Positions 60,078-64,000 of a stretch of 64,000 bases of DNA are shown piece after piece. The stretch is from Gammaproteobacteria bacterium (lineage in GTDB: Bacteria; Pseudomonadota; Gammaproteobacteria; Xanthomonadales; Wenzhouxiangellaceae), in contig JAJFKX010000012.1 of assembly GCA_021772985.1 (NCBI GenBank), forward strand, positions 62,001 to 126,000, given 5' to 3'. Numbering within the stretch: position 1 is the first letter of the stretch; each line of letters begins with the position of its first letter. The notes beneath the pieces are model-generated. The model saw only the letters and a program-made list of their open reading frames with translations. It was not told where the DNA came from and made no database searches. The translations under genes and the position numbers were made by a program.

Positions 60078-60467
60078 TCAGCTCAGTTCAATTCGCGTTG
60101 GTGGTTGCCAACCCTGAGCCTGGTATTCAGCGGTCACTTTGGTGTAAATGCCTCCACGGACGTTAAAATCTGCCAGCAAGCGCATAAAGCGGGGTTGTGT
60201 TGCAGCGACCAAATCATCCAGAATCTGGTTGGTGACCGCTTCATGGAAGGCGCCTTGATCGCGGTACCACCAGACATATTGCTTCAATGCTTTCAGTTCG
60301 ACACATAGTTGGTCTGGAACATATTCAAGCTGTAAAGTGGCGAAGTCAGGCTGGCCGGTTTTGGGGCATAGACATGTGAACTCCGGAATGCTGATGCGAA
60401 TGGTATAATCGCGCGCTTTCTCCGGGTTGGGGAAAACTTCCAAATCGCGTGTTGGCTGATTGGACAT
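60078..60467 (-). CDS. queF: NADPH-dependent 7-cyano-7-deazaguanine reductase
   Basis: 129 aa; [47 protein letters not shown]. Confidence 0.96.
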   Translation of the reverse strand: MSNQPTRDLEVFPNPEKARDYTIRISIPEFTCLCPKTGQPDFATLQLEYVPDQLCVELKALKQYVWWYRDQGAFHEAVTNQILDDLVAATQPRFMRLLADFNVRGGIYTKVTAEYQAQGWQPPTRIELS

Positions 60468-60589
60468 TGATGATCTCCGGAATAAACGCGCACCTTAACC
60501 TGAGATGCGAGTAACGACAACTGAAATGCAGTCAATAATTAGTTGCAAGGCAAGCTTAATTATTCACTGTCGAGATATGAAATAACATT

Positions 60590-63500
60590 ATGCGCTTGAC
60601 TGCGATTAAACTGGCTGGATTCAAATCTTTTGTTGATCCAACCACACTAACCTTCGACAGCGACCTGATTGGGGTGGTTGGTCCAAATGGCTGTGGTAAA
60701 TCCAATATCATTGATGCTGTCCGTTGGGTAATGGGCGAAATTTCTGCGCGCCAATTGCGTGGAGAATCGATGAGCGATGTGATTTTCAATGGCTCCAGCG
60801 CGCGTAAACCGGTTGGCAGCGCCAGCGTGGAACTGCTGTTTGACAACAGCCAGGGCCGTGCCGGTGGTGAATATGCAGCATTCAGTGAAATTGCTGTGCG
60901 CCGCCAGGTCAGCCGTGACGGTGCATCCAATTATTTTCTGAATGGCACCCGCTGTCGCCGCAAAGACATTACCGATCTGTTTCTGGGTACTGGCCTGGGT
61001 CCGCGCAGTTATTCAATTATAGAGCAGGGTATGATCTCGCAAGTGGTGGAAGCCCGTCCGGAAGAATTGCGTCATTACCTGGAAGAAGCTGCAGGAATTT
61101 CCAAATACCGTGAGCGTCGCCGGGAAACCGAAAACCGCATTCGGCATACCAGGGAAAACCTGGATCGATTAAACGATTTACGTGAAGAGGTCAGCAAACA
61201 CCTGGATAAATTGAAGCGCCAGGCACGTGCTGCTGAGCGTTATAAAAAACTGCAGGCAGACAAGCGGCATCTGGATGCCAGCCTGCTGGCTTTACAATGG
61301 CGTGAGCTTCAAAGCGCCAGTGAAACCGGGCAAGAGCACAATCGGGAACTGGAAGTGAAACTGGAGCAGGCCATTGCTGCGCAAAGGCATGCGGAAACCG
61401 GTTTGGAATTATTGCGCGAACAACAAACCAAGGCACAGGATCATCTGGGTAGCGTACAGGGTGAGCTGTATCAACTGGGTGCAAGGATTGCGCAAACAGA
61501 GCAAAGTATCCAGCATCAGCGTGAATTGCGCAGCCGCCAGAAACATGAACAAACTGAGACCAAGACCAGTTTGGATCAGCTCGAACAGGTACGTGCAACT
61601 GATCTGGAGCGGATTGAAACACTCAACCAGGAACTGGCAGAGCGTGAGCCCCAGTTGGATGATCTGCAGCAGAATTTGACTGAGCAGCAAGCCCGGTTAC
61701 AGCAGCAGGAACAACTGATCGGTGAGCGTCGCACTGCATTGCGCGCCCAGTTGGATGCCGGTAGTCAGCACAGTCAGCAAACAGAGGTACTACGCACCAG
61801 GATCCAGCATCTTGACGAGCAATTGTCCAGGGATGTGCAGCGATTGGCGAAAGTGCAACAGGAACAGCAGCAATTAGACCCCGATGCATTTAATCTGCAA
61901 TTGACGGAATCCACCAGTAAGGCCGAGCAGGCCAAACAGGCAGTCACCGGCATCCAGGAGCAGATTGAGCAACAACGCCAGCAATTACACACTCAGCGCG
62001 AGTCAGCCACTGAACTGCAGCAACAGGTGCTGCAAACCCAGCAGCAGATCAGTGCTGACCAAGGCCGTTTACATTCGCTGCATGCATTACAGCAGGCGGC
62101 TTTGGGAGAGGATGATGAAGCCTCACTCAATTGGCTGCAGACAGCCGGTTTAGGTGAATCTCAACGACTGGCGGAAATGCTGGATGTTCCGGAACTATGG
62201 GCCACTGCTGTTGAAACGGTGTTGGGTGATTATTTACAGGCGGTGGTGGTTACGGATGTCAGTGAACACGCTGGCGGATTGGCTAAGCATGTTGCCGACA
62301 ATGATACCGGTGGACTGATCCTGGTGGCCGATAAAACAGCTGAGCAACCTCGCTCCGACAACAGTCGGCATAATACGCTGGCCGATCAGGTAACAGCGCC
62401 TGCCGCTATTCGGTCGGTGTTATCGCAGGTTGTCTGTATGGCAACACTGCAGGAGGCGTTGGCAGCGCAGCAGAATCTGAAGGAAGGCCAATCGGTGATT
62501 ACAGCTGCCGGTGAATGGCTGGGTATCGGTTGGGTCAGGATTCATCGTGATGCAAATCCAGCTGCCGGCAGTCTGCGCCGTCAACAGGAAATTCGCAAGC
62601 TGGAAAAACAGCTGCATGAGCACCAACAGCAGGCGGAACAATTACAACAGCAGCTGGCAGATGCCCGGCAGCAAGGTGCTCAACTGGAAGACCAACTGGA
62701 ACAGACCCGACATCAACATAATCGGGTACACCATGAATTAAGCATGGCTGAATCAGAGCGCAGTCAGACTGCTGACCGGTTGCAGGCCATGCGCGATCGA
62801 CGGCAGCAGTTGGAAAGCGAATTCACGAGCTTGAAACACAGTATCAGTGAGCATGAAACCAGTGCCAGCGGTGCGCGTGGTCAACTGGAAAGTTTCATCG
62901 GCACACTGTCGGATCTGCATGGTCAGCAGACAGAACTAGAGCAGGCACTGAAACAGCAAACAGAACAGTATGAACAGCTGAGGGAAACCGTCAGGCAATT
63001 GCAGACGCAGGTTCAACAAAATGCCATCGGCATTGAATCACGACGGGCCAGCCTGAACTCGTTGCAGGAATCACGCAATCGTGCAGATCAGCAACACCAG
63101 CAATTGCAACAACGTTACCAGGAATTATCAGCATTACTGGCGCAACAACAAGAACCAGGCGCGGCAGAGCGCGAAACACTGGATGAATTACTCAAGCAGC
63201 AATTGGAAACAGAACAACGTCTTAAGGATGCCCGCATCCGGCTGGAAGAAATTGCCGAGCAGTTACGCGAGACCGATTCCCAACGCCAACAGGCAGTGGC
63301 TAACTCCGATGAAGTGCGCGGCCAGACCGAGCAGGTCAGGATGCAATTGCAGGAACTGAAACTGCGTGCAGATAACCTGGAAAGCCGCTTGAGTGAGCTG
63401 GAAGATGTACCGGCAATGGCTGAAATGGTTGCAGAGTTGTCCGACGATGCGGCCGCAGATGAGTGGCAACTGGAAACTGAAAAACTGGAAAACCGCATAC

Positions 63501-64000
63501 GCCGGCTGGAACCGGTGAATCTGGCTGCGATCAGTGAATATGAACAGGAAGCCGAGCGCAAAGGATACCTGGATAAGCAGAATGATGATTTACAGGAAGC
63601 GCTGACGACTTTGGAAAAAGCCATTGCACGGATTGATCGTACTACCCGTACCCGGTTCAAGGAAACTTTTGAGCAAATCCGGGCCGGTATGGAAACCTTG
63701 TTTCCGAGGTTATTCGGTGGCGGGCATGCTTACCTGGAACTCACCGGTGATGATTTATTAACCACGGGTGTTTCGATTATGGCGCGACCACCTGGGAAAC
63801 GGGTGAGCAGTATTCATTTGTTATCGGGTGGTGAGAAAGCATTGACTGCGGTGGCCTTTGTGTTCGCTATATTCGGTTTGAATCCTGCCCCATTTTGCAT
63901 GCTGGACGAAGTTGACGCACCATTGGATGATGCCAATGTCAGCCGGTTTTCCAAACTGGTTCAGGAAATGTCCGAACAGGTGCAGTTTATTGTGGTGACG
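60590..64000 (+). CDS. smc: Chromosome segregation protein SMC (3' end beyond the window)
   Basis: Open frame from ATG 60590 to the window end: MRLTAIKLAGFKSFVDPTT, VVGPNGCGKSNIIDAVRWVMGE, long coiled coil, LLSGGEKALTAVAFVFAIF, PFCMLDEVDAPLDDANV. Missing from the supplied ORF track because there is no stop codon in the window. Confidence 0.97.
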   Translation, partial: MRLTAIKLAGFKSFVDPTTLTFDSDLIGVVGPNGCGKSNIIDAVRWVMGEISARQLRGESMSDVIFNGSSARKPVGSASVELLFDNSQGRAGGEYAAFSEIAVRRQVSRDGASNYFLNGTRCRRKDITDLFLGTGLGPRSYSIIEQGMISQVVEARPEELRHYLEEAAGISKYRERRRETENRIRHTRENLDRLNDLREEVSKHLDKLKRQARAAERYKKLQADKRHLDASLLALQWRELQSASETGQEHNRELEVKLEQAIAAQRHAETGLELLREQQTKAQDHLGSVQGELYQLGARIAQTEQSIQHQRELRSRQKHEQTETKTSLDQLEQVRATDLERIETLNQELAEREPQLDDLQQNLTEQQARLQQQEQLIGERRTALRAQLDAGSQHSQQTEVLRTRIQHLDEQLSRDVQRLAKVQQEQQQLDPDAFNLQLTESTSKAEQAKQAVTGIQEQIEQQRQQLHTQRESATELQQQVLQTQQQISADQGRLHSLHALQQAALGEDDEASLNWLQTAGLGESQRLAEMLDVPELWATAVETVLGDYLQAVVVTDVSEHAGGLAKHVADNDTGGLILVADKTAEQPRSDNSRHNTLADQVTAPAAIRSVLSQVVCMATLQEALAAQQNLKEGQSVITAAGEWLGIGWVRIHRDANPAAGSLRRQQEIRKLEKQLHEHQQQAEQLQQQLADARQQGAQLEDQLEQTRHQHNRVHHELSMAESERSQTADRLQAMRDRRQQLESEFTSLKHSISEHETSASGARGQLESFIGTLSDLHGQQTELEQALKQQTEQYEQLRETVRQLQTQVQQNAIGIESRRASLNSLQESRNRADQQHQQLQQRYQELSALLAQQQEPGAAERETLDELLKQQLETEQRLKDARIRLEEIAEQLRETDSQRQQAVANSDEVRGQTEQVRMQLQELKLRADNLESRLSELEDVPAMAEMVAELSDDAAADEWQLETEKLENRIRRLEPVNLAAISEYEQEAERKGYLDKQNDDLQEALTTLEKAIARIDRTTRTRFKETFEQIRAGMETLFPRLFGGGHAYLELTGDDLLTTGVSIMARPPGKRVSSIHLLSGGEKALTAVAFVFAIFGLNPAPFCMLDEVDAPLDDANVSRFSKLVQEMSEQVQFIVVT

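Noticed and set aside
61191-63660. Minus-strand and out-of-frame ORFs between 60.5 and 64 kb, including a 181 aa Ser-rich ORF at 63115-63660
   Set aside because: All overlap the continuous smc frame; their low-complexity compositions are what antisense reading of coiled-coil codons produces.
1-64000. CRISPR arrays, tRNA/rRNA genes, intact transposases, integrases or prophage
   Set aside because: No regularly spaced direct repeats, tRNA-like GGTTCRA arms, transposase or phage proteins were seen by reading; a tRNAscan or repeat search was not possible here.

Overview
A 64 kb window from what looks like a gammaproteobacterial chromosome (inferred from OxyR, YbdG, SodB, PurE/PurK and QueF-type proteins). 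Most of it is ordinary housekeeping content. The standout region is a long co-directional minus-strand run (about 30.2-46.8 kb) that combines a nearly complete mevalonate pathway with hopanoid biosynthesis. The pathway part comprises class II HMG-CoA reductase fused to mevalonate kinase, a second tandem mevalonate kinase, phosphomevalonate kinase, diphosphomevalonate decarboxylase and type 1 IPP isomerase. The hopanoid part comprises a single squalene synthase, squalene-hopene cyclase, HpnA, HpnG, HpnH, HpnM, HpnN and an embedded sulfotransferase. A farnesyl diphosphate synthase gene is divergent from this run. The two mevalonate kinase copies show a sharp change from near-identical 3' halves to diverged 5' halves, which suggests gene conversion. 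Other items of interest: a RuBisCO-like protein fused to a cupin with KDDQ instead of KDDE; a histidine kinase / double-receiver regulator / periplasmic P-x-D-V-Y repeat protein cassette; a VWA protein with five ~88-aa repeats; a HEPN-like protein in an AT-rich patch; a partial duplication of a TPR lipoprotein gene flanking a DUF817 gene; a probable frameshift after an OPT transporter; and an OxyR-site-like motif plus an intercistronic terminator in the oxyR-ahpC-ahpD locus. All assignments come from reading the sequence and recalling protein families; no database search was run.
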